From Tritrichomonas musculus (taxonomy: Eukaryota > Parabasalia > Tritrichomonadida > Tritrichomonadidae): a stretch of DNA of 64,000 nucleotides. The notes below the pieces were generated by a model, which was given only the letters and a program-made list of their open reading frames with translations, searched no databases and was not told where the DNA came from. The DNA lies in the NCBI GenBank assembly GCA_039105265.1, contig JAPFFF010000004.1, positions 5,678,501 through 5,742,500 of the forward strand, written 5' to 3'. Numbering within the stretch: the first letter of the stretch is position 1; every line of letters begins with the position of its first letter. This document shows positions 39,417 through 51,108 of the stretch, piece by piece. The position numbers and the translations under genes were made by a program.

Positions 39417-41816
39417 TTAGAAAATTCCGCATGAAGTTTGATTATTAATATTTTCTTCGTCTGGTTTTCTTCCTTCCAGATCGTCAGCAATTCTGATATC
39501 ATTATTTCCCTCTTCCTTTATTATGGGTTGAATTTTTCCTTGATTGATCAAATTTCCATACATGCGAAGGCAGTCAACGATATTTCTCTCCTTACCAACT
39601 TCTAAGTATTTGATTGCTTTATCTATGTCTGGTTCAATTCCGATTCCATTAACAAGAAGGTGCGAAAAAATGATGATTGCAAAATCATCACCATGATTAG
39701 CAGCAAATTCAATAAGTTCAAGTCCATCATCTATGCAATCATTCGATTCAATGAATTCGTCATCAAAGACTTCGTCATTAAATTGACCTTGTATTAGCAT
39801 ATGACCAAAAGATGCCATGGCTGTCAAATTTCCTCCTGAAATAGATTCCTTGTAGTATTTTATAGCTTCTTCGATGTTTCTTTCAACGTTATAATCGCCA
39901 CCTTCAACAAGACAGTTAGCATATAGAAATGATCCTTCCGCATCACCTTCTAACGCTGTTTCTTTCCACAAACGGCAGCTCTCTTTCTTGTCTATTTCGA
40001 GATCTCCAAGGCCCTGATTCAAATAAATGCCATATTTGTTCTTTCCTGTATTATTGCCATGCCGTTTGGATTCTCTAGCTAGTTCAACTGCTCGCTTTTC
40101 ATCTTTAGTAACTCCTCTACCCTTTGCATAGCATTCGGACAAAAAGGCAGCGCCTGTCATACTTCCTTTCTCATATGATTCTTGGAAAAGTTCGGCTGCT
40201 TTCTCGAAATTAAACTCGATGACTCCATAACCGTAGTAATAAAAAAGACCACAATATGCAAGTCCTTCTGCATCACCTTCTTGAGCAGCTAATTCAAAAT
40301 ATTTAAAGGATTCAGAATAGTTAATATCATCAAAGTTTCTTATCTCTGTGCCTTCCATACATAATTTGCCATACAAAACCATGGCTTCTTTGTTTGATAA
40401 GGCTGAAGCATCTTTTAAAAGATTCTTGATTGAAGCCTTGTCTTTAGTTTGCATTTTCATTTTATTTTTAGCCATAAGTAATAATCCTCTGGACTTTGTC
40501 ATTACTCCATTATTGTTCAATGATTCTATCGATTGGATGTAATTTTTTTCTTTATAGTAAATATCAGCAAGAAGTAAAGCTGCTTCAATATTTCCAGTTT
40601 TTTGTGCATACTGAAGGTATTGCATACCAAATACAATGTTCTTAGGAAATCCTCCAGTCCCTTCCATATAATTTTTGCCAACCATATATAATTTTTCGTT
40701 GTTTCCATTTTTTGCTTCGTCAATCATCTGTTGGCATTTCTCATCGAGAATTGTACAGTCATTAATCGAATATATCTCGTCGAATGTTCGGCTTCTTTTC
40801 TTATTGATGTAAGTGTAAGGAATAAATGATATGACTGAATTCGCATCAAAATTATTAGGTGACATACTTAACATATTGTCAAAGATTGTAACTTGTTGAT
40901 AATCTGCTCCCATTTTTTCGATCAATTCTTTATTTAAAAGTATTTTTGCTATTTCCGAAAAAGTGGGACGGTTTTCAGGTTCATCATCCCAACATCTTTC
41001 CATAAGATCTTCAATCTCAAAGGGAACTTTGTTTTTCATCTCATTTGGAATTTTCGGTCTCAGTCTTTCTGATGAAAGTCTGAAGAGTAAACGAGGTGGA
41101 TTGTTTAAATAATTATGATATGGTCGTTGGCCTGTGACAATTTCGTATAAAACTATTCCGAATGCATAGATATCCACTTTCATATTATATTCTTTTCCTT
41201 TTAATATTTCCGGTGCCTGGTATATAAAAGTTCCTGCCATTGTTGATTGTCTATCTGGGTTCTCTGGATCGATAATTTTGGCAAGTCCAAAATCACCTAT
41301 TGTTGGAAGAAAATATTCATTAAGGAGTATATTTTGTGGCTTGAGGTCTCGATGTATAACGTTATTATCATGAAGAAATTCCATCCCTTTAGCTATACCA
41401 TACGTAATAATATATTTTGCAGTATTATTAAAAAAACTTAAAGCTTTCCCTTTTCTTTGCAATTCAAGCAGATCGTAAAGTGATCCATTTGATTTATATT
41501 CGGTAATCAGCATTGGGAATTGGCTGTTTTTAAAACCATGGCTACAATAACCATGATATCTTAAAATACATGGATGATTGATTTTATTTAGTAAATCAAT
41601 TTCGCGCTTTAAGTTTTTAATATATTGAGATTGGTCGGTATATTGACTTGGTTTATTTAAAATCTTTGCAGCATAATAAGCTTTTGATTTTTTGTTTTGA
41701 ATAAGATAAACATCACCATAACCTCCCTTGCCAATTTGATTTAGGTATATATAATTTTCTAAATTGATTTCTAGAATATAGTAAGTATTTTCGATTTGTT
41801 TAAAAATAGTGCTCAT
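39417..41816 (-). CDS. TKL-type kinase with Sel1-like repeats
   Basis: 799 residues. The start is the ATG at 41814-41816; the frame is open 41 codons further up but only to a TTG, through sequence that looks non-coding. The kinase runs about 20-297: glycine loop GKGGYGDV (29-36), Lys51, HRDLKPQNILL (155 on), DFG 175-177, GTFIYQAPE (201-203), RCWDDEPENRP. All catalytic residues are kept. After a linker, residues about 385-770 hold Sel1-like repeats of about 36 residues with the A-x-x-x-G-x-x-Y/L pattern (EGDAEGLAYCGLFYYYGYGV, GSMTGAAFLSECYAKGRGVT and others). Sel1 repeats form a solenoid that binds partners, so this is a scaffolded signalling kinase. The kinase-Sel1 combination is common in trichomonads and other protists. 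Confidence 0.9.
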   Translation of the reverse strand: MSTIFKQIENTYYILEINLENYIYLNQIGKGGYGDVYLIQNKKSKAYYAAKILNKPSQYTDQSQYIKNLKREIDLLNKINHPCILRYHGYCSHGFKNSQFPMLITEYKSNGSLYDLLELQRKGKALSFFNNTAKYIITYGIAKGMEFLHDNNVIHRDLKPQNILLNEYFLPTIGDFGLAKIIDPENPDRQSTMAGTFIYQAPEILKGKEYNMKVDIYAFGIVLYEIVTGQRPYHNYLNNPPRLLFRLSSERLRPKIPNEMKNKVPFEIEDLMERCWDDEPENRPTFSEIAKILLNKELIEKMGADYQQVTIFDNMLSMSPNNFDANSVISFIPYTYINKKRSRTFDEIYSINDCTILDEKCQQMIDEAKNGNNEKLYMVGKNYMEGTGGFPKNIVFGMQYLQYAQKTGNIEAALLLADIYYKEKNYIQSIESLNNNGVMTKSRGLLLMAKNKMKMQTKDKASIKNLLKDASALSNKEAMVLYGKLCMEGTEIRNFDDINYSESFKYFELAAQEGDAEGLAYCGLFYYYGYGVIEFNFEKAAELFQESYEKGSMTGAAFLSECYAKGRGVTKDEKRAVELARESKRHGNNTGKNKYGIYLNQGLGDLEIDKKESCRLWKETALEGDAEGSFLYANCLVEGGDYNVERNIEEAIKYYKESISGGNLTAMASFGHMLIQGQFNDEVFDDEFIESNDCIDDGLELIEFAANHGDDFAIIIFSHLLVNGIGIEPDIDKAIKYLEVGKERNIVDCLRMYGNLINQGKIQPIIKEEGNNDIRIADDLEGRKPDEENINNQTSCGIF

Positions 41817-42800
41817 AAATTTTATACTGATTGTCCAGAAAAAAGTTACCCAATAATTTTTGAATAGAAGATGGGAATCGAACCTGTGAACCCAAAAAAA
41901 CATAGTCCAAGAACAAAAATAGTTTACCCAAACGCTCAAAAAAAATTCAAAAAGTTATAGCATATTATCAAAAAGTTTAACTTTTATTCACTTTTGAATG
42001 GTCCAAAAAAACATTACCCATTTTTGGACTTGGCTATTCTAACTGTCATATGATGCCAGGAATTGTGTAATAATCTCCTTTATGCGGCCATTTTTTTGTT
42101 TATGACTTGAATTAATAATCTAGTAGAAGGAGTCGTGAAATGTATGAAAATGATATGTATGTATTGATAGAGGGCAATAGAAAAATGGATGACTGAGATA
42201 AAACTACTAAGATTTGCACCAAAAAATATGGTACAGTTGAATAATCTGAGAGATAATCTAATTCAATGAAAATTACAAAATGGTAGTGGAAATTATTGTC
42301 GAGCTGGCAAATATCGAATTTGTACATATCGTTAAAAAATGCAATGGTCGTATTGCTCCTAAAAAAGTCTTTTGTCTAAATCATCAAATGGATGTTTATA
42401 AATTTTATTTTGAAAACATAATCTCTTAAAAAGTTGTTTTTTATATATTTGTGAAGAAAATTTAAAATAATAAAAAACAAATGTCTGTAATTGAAACAAA
42501 ATATATGCGTACTATATAATAGAATGATAAAAAAAATTCGAATGTAAAATTATACTATCAAAAAGTTGACAAATTTCCGATACATGGATTCAAAATTAGA
42601 TTTAATTTGAAATAGAATTGAAATTATTGTATAAAAATATTTTATAAAATATCTAAAATTATCTCCATTTAAATAGAATAAAATCAAATCATATATTTAG
42701 CCAAAAAATAAAAATAAACAATATTATATATGTGATAAATTTGGAAAGTGAAAAAATATTTCTGTTTTTATTTTTTATTTTTTTTGTCCATTTTTAATAG
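41817..42800. other. AT-rich stretch upstream of the Sel1 kinase
   Basis: About 980 bases. At 41876-41887 the minus strand carries GGTTCGATTCC, a perfect polymerase III B-box, with an A-box-like TGAGCGTTTGGG about 50 bp upstream of it. The acceptor and T stems do not pair, so this is at most a tRNA relic. Several TCAAAAAGTT words occur. A 71-codon ORF at 42112-42327 has no coding character. Confidence 0.35.
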
Positions 42801-43896
42801 ATAGGGGCTACAAGGGGAATCGTATTTTTCTACGCCACTTTTTGAAAACTTTTTAACTTTTTGAATACTTTTTTATACATTTTTAATTCAATTTTTGCTA
42901 AATAATGCATAATTATATAGTTAAAATAGCTTCCCGATTCATCCAGCAATTCAAGGAGCCTGATTCGGCTTCGCGCAGCCCTGTGGTGATCTCTGGTGCG
43001 TATATTCCTGAAAAATTATGTAAAAATAAAAAAAATTATATCAAAAAAAGCAAATAGTTATAATTTTAAGAGAAAATTTAAATTTACGATTTTTTTGGTT
43101 AATTTTCTTAACAGAGTAAGTTAAATTTCACCTTAAGATGGCGGTTTTTTACTTTCCATGAATAGCTCTTCATGGATAGAAAAAACATTCAAAAAGTGGC
43201 GTAGAAAAAAACGATTGTCCGGGCTACAACGATAAGAATTTGTCAAAAAATTGAAAGAAAAATTAAATATCTGATGAATTTATTAATAAAGGTAACAAAT
43301 ATCATCTATATATATTCACAAATATAAATTATTGCTCAATTTTTTAAAATATCTGTTAGCAGTGGAGATATCACTTTTTGAAATTGAGAAGGTTTGTTTA
43401 ATTTTTTTGAAAAAATTAAAAAAAAAATGGTACGTTTATCTTTTTATATAAAGATCCAAAAAGATCAATTCCGAACTTTAGATTATATTTAATACCCAAA
43501 TTGTTATAAATTACATCAAATTCAACCAGATACAACATCTTTTATGCATCGATAATAGATTAAAATTTCTCAAATAATTGATATAACTTGGTATATTTTG
43601 AATTTCAAGCTATTCATGATTGATATTTGCAAAAAACTATTTTTTTAAGTAAATGATATTTAAAGTATAGTATAAAAAAAAACAGAAAACCATAAATATT
43701 AATGTTTTAAATTATGATAGAAATCAAACAAACCTTGTGAAATTAAAAAAGTGATATTTCGACTACCTATAGATATTTCTTAAAAAAAAATTTATAGAAA
43801 TAACATAAATAATATTTATAAAAAATATTTGTATTTATTATTAAAATTGGTTAGAGTAAAAAAAAAACTTTTTTTTCCTATCGTTGTAACCCCTAT
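42801..43896. mobile_element. Inverted-repeat element, interrupted by a MITE
   Basis: The right end carries TATCGTTGTAACCCCTAT (43879-43896). Its reverse complement occurs at the left as ATAGGGGCTACAA (42801-42813) followed, after the inserted MITE and its target duplication, by CGATA (43230 on): 17 of 18 bases agree. Without the insertion the element would be about 680 bp. It contains no ORF. The outer limits and target duplication are uncertain. Confidence 0.6.
42814..43220. mobile_element. MITE family A, copy 2 (407 bp), nested
   Basis: Same family as 12340-12748, opposite orientation: ends GGGGAATCGTATTTTTCTAC and, reversed, GGACAATCGTTTTTTTCTAC. A perfect 9 bp target duplication GGGCTACAA lies at 42805-42813 and 43221-43229. 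This copy lacks the second internal 26 bp arm seen in copy 1, and its central palindrome is imperfect (CCATGAATAGCTCTTCATGG at about 43157). It was inserted into the terminal repeat of another element. Confidence 0.9.
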
Positions 43897-43899
43897 TTT

Positions 43900-44781
43900 A
43901 ATAGGCCTTATTTTTTTTACATCACAAATACTATAAACGTCTTTTTAACGTATTTTTTCATAAAATAACGATTTTTTGATTTGTAGTATCAATGAAACTT
44001 TTTGAATACGAATAAATTTTTTTTTTATTTTATGAAGAATCAAAAATAATATTATTTAATTTGAAAAACATTTTACTATTTTATCTTTTTATTTTTATAT
44101 TATTTAAAACATTTTTAATATAAAAAAATAATTGTAGATCAAGATAAAAATAAAAAACTAATATCGAGAAAATAACGTATTTACAATTGTAATTACAATT
44201 GTAATTTTTAAACGGACAAGTTGTATACAATTGTAAATACAAAAACCAAGGCTTAATTTTTAAAGTAATTTAATTCAATTATATAAAATATTTAAATTCT
44301 TGAAGAAAGAAGAAAAGTTTATTAGTTAAAAAAAAAAAACAACTAGAAAACGTTATTTTCGAAAATTTTAAAAATTTTGGGTAACTTATTTTTAGACAAT
44401 CAGTAATTCATAAAGGTGAATTATGATCTCAAAATTTTGAGGTCTCAAATTTTTCTTAATCACTTTTTCAAATAACGAATTCGAATAGCTTTATCTAGTC
44501 ATGCCATAATTATAAATATGTAATATATATTATCATTAAATTATTAAGTGCATTTTTCATTTTTTCAATTAATATAATAATGGTTCAATCAAAATTTGAT
44601 CAAATCTGAAAAGTATTCATTTTTTAATCAATGTCTCATTCATTTACAAGATAGATATAAAATATGTGTATCAACATAAATATATATATTATTCTCTTTA
44701 ATCTGAAACATAATCTATTACAAATTCAAATACAATTTTTTTTAATTTCACATTTCTACTAGTGTGATATTATCATTTTAA
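43900..44781. other. AT-rich gene-free stretch
   Basis: About 880 bases; nothing coding. A short repeat ACAATTGTAATTACAATTGTAA lies near 44180-44205 (self-complementary word of 20 or fewer bases repeated), with a further ACAATTGTAAATAC at about 44228. Confidence 0.35.
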
Positions 44782-45129
44782 TTAATAATAACATAGATAA
44801 ATCTATAGAATTATTGATTAAATCATCAATTCATGGTTTTTAGAATTCAAAATGCTTGCCTAAATTCATAGTTTTTCTTTGTTTATGAAATTTAATAATG
44901 ATAGTGCTAAAATGAAAAATGAAATCATTAAATACGCCTATAAAACAAGCAAACTTAATAATAACATAGATAAATCTATAGAATTATTGATTAAATCATC
45001 AATTCATGGTTTTTAGAATTCAAAATGCTTGCCTAAATTCATAGTTTTTCTTTGTTTATGAAATTTAATAATGATAGTGCTAAAATGAAAAATGAAATCA
45101 TTAAATACGCCTATAAAACAAGCAAACTT
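44782..45129 (+). repeat. Tandem duplication, two identical copies of 173 bp
   Basis: Copies start at 44782 and 44955 and appear identical. Read on the plus strand across the join they encode MKNEIIKYAYKTSKLNNNID and ELLIKSSIHGF, then a stop. That style recalls the front of trichomonad ankyrin (DUF3447-type) proteins, so the block may be a relic of such a gene. A diverged stretch (ETAYFFYDIFNHFEF) follows to about 45240. Confidence 0.85.
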
Positions 45130-45659
45130 CCTTTTGAAATATAGTCCTGTTGAATTTAAGGAAAATGTTGATATTAAAGAAAATCTGACAGAAACCGCTT
45201 ATTTTTTTTATGACATTTTTAATCATTTTGAATTCAGAATTAAAAATATTAATAAATTTAATACATAACAATATTATACATTTTATTATTAATATAATTT
45301 TACGAACAAAATCAATTTTTAACTGATTTTCAAGAGAATAATATGATGATATCGTTCTTAATATATGACAAATAATAAAGCAATTACATTTGTCTCTTTA
45401 TTATGACTTACTATTTCAAAAATATAGCGAAGTTTATTATTTATATGATGCCAATTTTCATCCTTTTCTTTGATCCGAAATAATTGAACAGAAAAAAAAT
45501 TGAAACACTAAATACAAATAAACATATTATAGAAATTAATGATCTTTTTTTTATGAAGGACTAGAATTATTTACAAAACCAGAGACACCAAAACTAACAA
45601 TTTTTTGTAAATTATTCAAAAACAACTGCTTTTCAAAATAAAGAAGTATTTTGTTATTG

Positions 45660-46713
45660 TTGAGATAAAAGTTGAATAATTTCAGCATTCCTTTTTATCC
45701 TTGCTAGTTTCAAAGCTGTTAGTTCTTCTCCATACGACGAAGAAACAAAATTTCTGTCAATTTCTGGTCTTTGTAACAAATTTTGACAATTTCAGTATTT
45801 TCTTCAGAGACGGCTAGCCATAAAGGACTTTTTTCATAATGGGAACTTTCACCAGATGAAAATGAGTGGCGTGATTCTGTTTTTGTGACATTTACATCAA
45901 CTTTTGGAGACTCCACCAAAGCTTTAACGACTTGTGGCAAATTTTTTTCAATAGCAATAGTGAGAACAGTTGAAAAAATGTAATTTTCGAATCCTCTAAA
46001 CTTTAAAGGCATTCTTTGTATTTGGTCTTCTCTTCTGAACTCATCTTGGAAGTATTCATATCTGTATTTGTAATTTGGATCGATATTTGGATGGTTCAAT
46101 AAGAGACGAATTACTTGAACATCACCTTTTTCAACTACAATGTACAATTCTGATTTCTCTTGCCATTCTCTTTGTGAATTTGTATAATTATCGGTATGAT
46201 ATCCAGATTTAATAATATGTTTTAAATCTATATCTGGAATTGATAATAAAAGTTGTATAATTTCAATATCTCCTTTCTCTATTGCTGCCATTAAAGAACT
46301 TTTGACATTTTTCCCTTCATCAAATGAAGATTCCAGATTAATATCTAAATCTGATCGAGACGATAATTGTCGAATACTATCGATATCTCTATTTTCAATG
46401 GCTGTAACAAATGCTGTTACTTCGTATTTATATTCACCATGGGAGGGTGAGTGCCATAAAAATGCATATTGATAATTGACATTAATATTAGGATTTTCTA
46501 ATAATAAATTAACAATTATGCTACTTTTGTTTCTTAATGCTATATATAAAGCTGTGTGCTTGATTTCTCTATATTTTAAATCAAATTCTTTATTATCGCA
46601 GCAAACATTATAAAAATACTCTTGAATAATGCTATCTTTGGCATTAATATATAAAATGATGAAAATTTTTTTTTTTGAAAGATTATCTGAATATTCACAA
46701 AATTATTGTATGA
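45660..46713 (-). pseudogene. Decayed ankyrin-repeat gene
   Basis: Ankyrin repeats are plain: TALYIALRNKSSIIVNLLLE, NPNINVNYQ, SSLMAAIEKGDIEIIQLLL, ELYIVVEKGDVQVIRLLLNH and TVLTIAIEKNLPQVVKALVE. The frame is open from about 46713 down to 45719 but has no ATG before 46291; the longest ATG-started part is 190 residues (45719-46291). After 45719 a frame change leads to TALKLARIKRNAEIIQLLSQ and a stop near 45660. A missing 5' end and one frame break point to a pseudogene, probably of the large ankyrin family of trichomonads. Known function of intact members: protein-protein binding. Confidence 0.75.
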
Positions 46714-46786
46714 TATTTATAAAAAAAGGAATTTAATATTATAAATATATTTATAAGTGCATATTTAACGATATATATCAAAACCA

Positions 46787-48513
46787 ATTACAGATACTAA
46801 TTTAATATCGTAACGTTATTTTTTTTATTAGAAAAATTTTAAAATATAAAAATCTAATTTTCTAAATATTTATTGAAGATAATTTATTAAAGATAATTTA
46901 TTATAAATTATATCAATATATTTGTTACGTAATAAGTAATATATCATATCATGATAAATATGAGATTCTTCCATATTGAGTGAGTTTTTCATTAAATTAA
47001 TCAAAAAAATAAAAATGAATTATTTCATGATACATCGAATTACCTTTCAATTTAAACAAATACATAGCATCTATATGCAATAGCAATTAATATTTCTTCA
47101 TAGTGATTAATTGTAAAACTATTCGATTGTGATAAAATAGAACAAAACAAAACTGAACGACCGTTTAAAATTAAAATAAAAAATAAATGTGTCTTTTTAG
47201 CAAGCTTAAGTTATTAAAATCAATTGATATTTTAATATATATAACCCATATTATAAATAAGTATATATCCGGATTAAATTCTATTATTTATGTTTTCTTT
47301 CTTATGAAAATTTTTGATTATTTGTTTTTTAAATTTCTCTATAATAAGTACCTCAGTAATTTTTATAAAAATCAGTATTATCTTCAATCATTCAGTGTTA
47401 ATTGCATATAACAGCTTATATATTTCTAATAATTCATGAAAATAATATTTTATAAATGAGATATGTGCATTTTGATTGAAACAAGCAAAATTTCAGAAAT
47501 ATTTCAAACGTACATGATAACTTTTTTAATTATTATTTTCGAAGAGAATTATATATATCAAATGTTTTAGGCTAGTATTTAGATATTAAAGACTCCTTAA
47601 GAAGCTTTATTTTCTTTTTCAATCATACTTTTTTTAAAAAAAATAATTATTTATTTAATATTAATTTTTCATAAAATCAACTCAATAACGCAAATTAAAA
47701 CATTTATCATGACATTTATTTGTCTCTATCAATGTTTTAAACCATATTTTTTTCTGTAAATAGTAAACAAAAATTTGGAGAAAATAAGAATTTTAAACTT
47801 TTCACAGTTGTTCGAATAATCTAACTTTTTTTGTTCTCCTTCCTATTTTTTCATGATATAATTATTAATATTATTGATAGTTCACTGCCAACTATTATAA
47901 CATATTTGTTATTTTAGAAAAAATCCTATAGGAAACTTTAAAAATAGATCACCTTGTTTTTGATTCTATATTTGAAAAATTTACTTAAATAAACTGTCTT
48001 TTTGAATTCAAAAGTAAATGTTAGAATTACAAATGTATTGCATTTTGTCTATAAATCTAAAAATATGGTATTCTTTTAAATATAATAAGGACTATTCATA
48101 GAAATACTATATTTTATTTTTTAATTTAATTTTAAACGGTCGTTTAGTTTTGTTTTGTTCTATTTTATCACAATCGAATAGTTTTACAATTAATCACTAT
48201 GAAGAAATATTAATTGCTATTGCATATAGATGCTATGTATTTGTTTAAATTGAAAGGTAATTCGATGTATCATGAAATAATTCATTTTTATTTTTTTGAT
48301 TAATTTAATGAAAAACTCACTCAATATGGAAGAATCTCATATTTATCATGATATGATATATTACTTATTACGTAACAAATATATTGATATAATTTATAAT
48401 AAATTATCTTTAATAAATTATCTTCAATAAATATTTAGAAAATTAGATTTTTATATTTTAAAATTTTTCTAATAAAAAAAATAACGTTACGATATTAAAT
48501 TAGTATCTGTAAT
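46787..48513. mobile_element. Long-inverted-repeat element (arms 400 bp, total 1.73 kb)
   Basis: The left arm 46787-47186 and right arm 48113-48513 are reverse complements over about 400 bp with only a few differences (for example ACTGAACG versus ACTAAACG near the inner end). The spacer is about 926 bp, AT-rich, with no credible ORF. The ends read TTACAGATACT/AGTATCTGTAA; a TA duplication with CAGATACT termini is possible, as in Tc1/mariner-like elements. Near-identity of the arms implies recent origin or continual correction. The left end lies about 75 bp from the start of the decayed ankyrin gene. Confidence 0.85.
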
Positions 48514-48919
48514 AAAATACACTGAAATTACGAAAAATGAATCAATTAAATTATTTTTTTATTTTCATTTTTATATAAGTATAAAAGATTTAATAAAAAA
48601 TTAGTGAGTACAATAATTTGTTATTATAGTAATAAATTAAATGAATATATTATTTGTATAGTTTTTGTAAAAACTGAAGACTGAGTTGATAATAATATGT
48701 TATTTTTACATTTTTTTCAAATATCCATGAATTATAAAATAATATATCTGATATTCCAAATACTAAGTTAATATCAAAAATTATTAGAAACATTAAAAAT
48801 ATTATTTTTATTTTCTTGTTTTTCTTCTATTTGAAAAAAATCTTTTATTATTTCAATCTAATAAAAAAATAGCCAAGACAGAAAATACTTATTTAAAAAA
48901 GTTAATTAAATATATATTC

Positions 48920-50740
48920 AATTATAATATATTTAATTAAAAAAAATATTTATATTAAAAAAAATATTTATTTAAATCTATATTAAATTAAAAATAAATA
49001 ATTTAAATAAATATTTATTTAAAAAATTATTTAATTTTAAAAAAATATTTAATTTTTTTTTTAAAAAAAAATTAATTTAAAAAATATTTATTTATAAATA
49101 TATTTAATTTTAATAAAATTATTTAATTAAATAAAAATATATTTATTTTTTTTTAAAAAAATTAATTTAAAAAATATTTATTTAAAAAAATATTTAATTA
49201 AATAAAAATATTTAATTTAAAAATATATTTATTTAAAAAAAAATTAATTTAAAAAAATATTTATTTATAAAAAATTAATTTGAAAAATATTTAATATAAA
49301 AAATTATTTTAAAAAAAAATATATATATTTAAAAAAATATTTAATTAAATAAAAATATATAATTTAAAAATATATTTATTTTAAAAAAAAATTAATTTAA
49401 AAAATATTTATTTAAAAAAATATTTAATTTAAAAAATATTAATTAAAAAAATATTTAATTAAATAAAAATATTTACTTTAAAAATATATTTATTTAAAAA
49501 AAATTAATTTAAAATATATTTAATATAAAAAAATTATTTAAAAAATATTTAATTTAAAAAATATTTATTTAAAAAAATATTTAATTAAATAAAAATATAT
49601 TTATTTAAAAAAAAAATTTATTTAAAAAATATTTATTTAAAAAAATATTTAATTAAATAAAAATATTTAATTTAAAAATATATTTATTTAAAAAAAATTA
49701 ATTTAAAATATATTTAATATAAAAAAATTATTCAAAAAAATATTTAATTTAATAAATTATTTAATTAAATAATTATTTAATTTAAAAATATTTATTAAAA
49801 AAATATTTTATTAAAAATATATTTAATTAAATAATTATTTAATTTAAAAATATTTATTAAAAAAATATTTTATTAAAAATATATTTAATTTAAAAAATTA
49901 TATAATTAAATAATAATTTAATTTAAAAAATATTTATTTAAAAAAATATTTAATTAAATAAAAATATAATTATTTAAAAAAAAATTAATTTAAAAAATTA
50001 TTTAATTAAATTATTATTTAATTTAAAAAATTATTTAATTAAATAATTATTTAACTTAAAAAATATTTATTTAAAAAAAATTAATTTAAAAAATTATATA
50101 ATTAAATAATAATTTAATTTAAAAAATATTTATTTAAAAAAATATTTTATTAAAAATATATTTAATTTAAAAAATTATTTAATTAAATAACTATTTAACT
50201 TAAAAGATATTTATTTAAAAAAAATTAATTTAAAAAATTATTTAATTTAAAAAATTATTTAATTAAATAATTATTTATTTTAAAAAATATTTATTTAAAA
50301 AAATATTTAATTAAATAAAAATATTTAATTTAAAAATATATTTATTTAAAAAAAATTAATTTAAAAAATTATTTAATTAAATAATTATTTAATTTAAAAA
50401 ATATTTATTTAAAAAAATATTTTATTAAAAATATATTTAATTTAAAAAATTATTTAATTAAATAACTATTTAACTTAAAAGATATTTATTTAAAAAATAT
50501 TTATTTAAAAAAATATTTAATTAAATAAAAATATATTTATTTAAAAAAAATTAATTTAAAAAATTATTTAATTAAATAATTATTTATTTTAAAAAATATT
50601 TATTTAAAAAAATATTTAATTAAATAAAAATATATAATTTAAAAATATATTTATTTAAAAAAAATTATTTAAAAAAATATTTATTTAAATTATTATTTTA
50701 TTTTTAAAAAAAATTTTATTATTATAATAAATAAAATAAT
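48920..50740. repeat. AT-only low-complexity block
   Basis: About 1.82 kb with only 11 G or C bases by my count. It is built from variants of words like TTTAAAAAATATTTATT and TTAATTAAATAATTATTTAA, many of them palindromic. No ORF, and no fixed repeat length. Confidence 0.9.
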
Positions 50741-50964
50741 AACTATTGATAAATTTTAGATTAATAAAATATTTAAATCATCAAATTATTTTGTTTAAAG
50801 TCTACTAATCGATTTTGATGTATATCTTTCAATATTGAAAAAGTTTTTAGAATATTAAGATTCTAAGAGCATTATTCGTGAAAAATTTTAATCAAAGGAG
50901 TATAAAATTGCTCAAAAACGATCTCAGAATTAACCAAAATTATTTTCAAAAAATATTTTTATGC

Positions 50965-51002
50965 AATTGAAAACAAAAAAAAAAAAAAAACAAAACAAAA
51001 AA

Positions 51003-51034
<32 letters not shown>
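50965..51034. repeat. A-rich tract
   Basis: About 70 bases of A broken only by a few C, directly before the 17 bp satellite. Confidence 0.85.
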
Positions 51035-51038
<4 letters not shown>

Positions 51039-51108
51039 TATTATGATAATACATTTAATTTATAAAGCATTATAAAGTAAAAATTGTTATCATAAAATAT
51101 TTATAATA

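Noticed and set aside
41817-41939. N-terminal extension of the Sel1 kinase to a TTG
   Set aside because: No ATG; the extension is Trp/Phe-rich and overlaps the polymerase III-like boxes; the ATG at 41814-41816 precedes the kinase domain by about 20 residues.
47187-47411. 74-codon ORF in the spacer of the long-inverted-repeat element
   Set aside because: AT-driven Ile/Phe/Tyr-rich translation, no domain; not a transposase.
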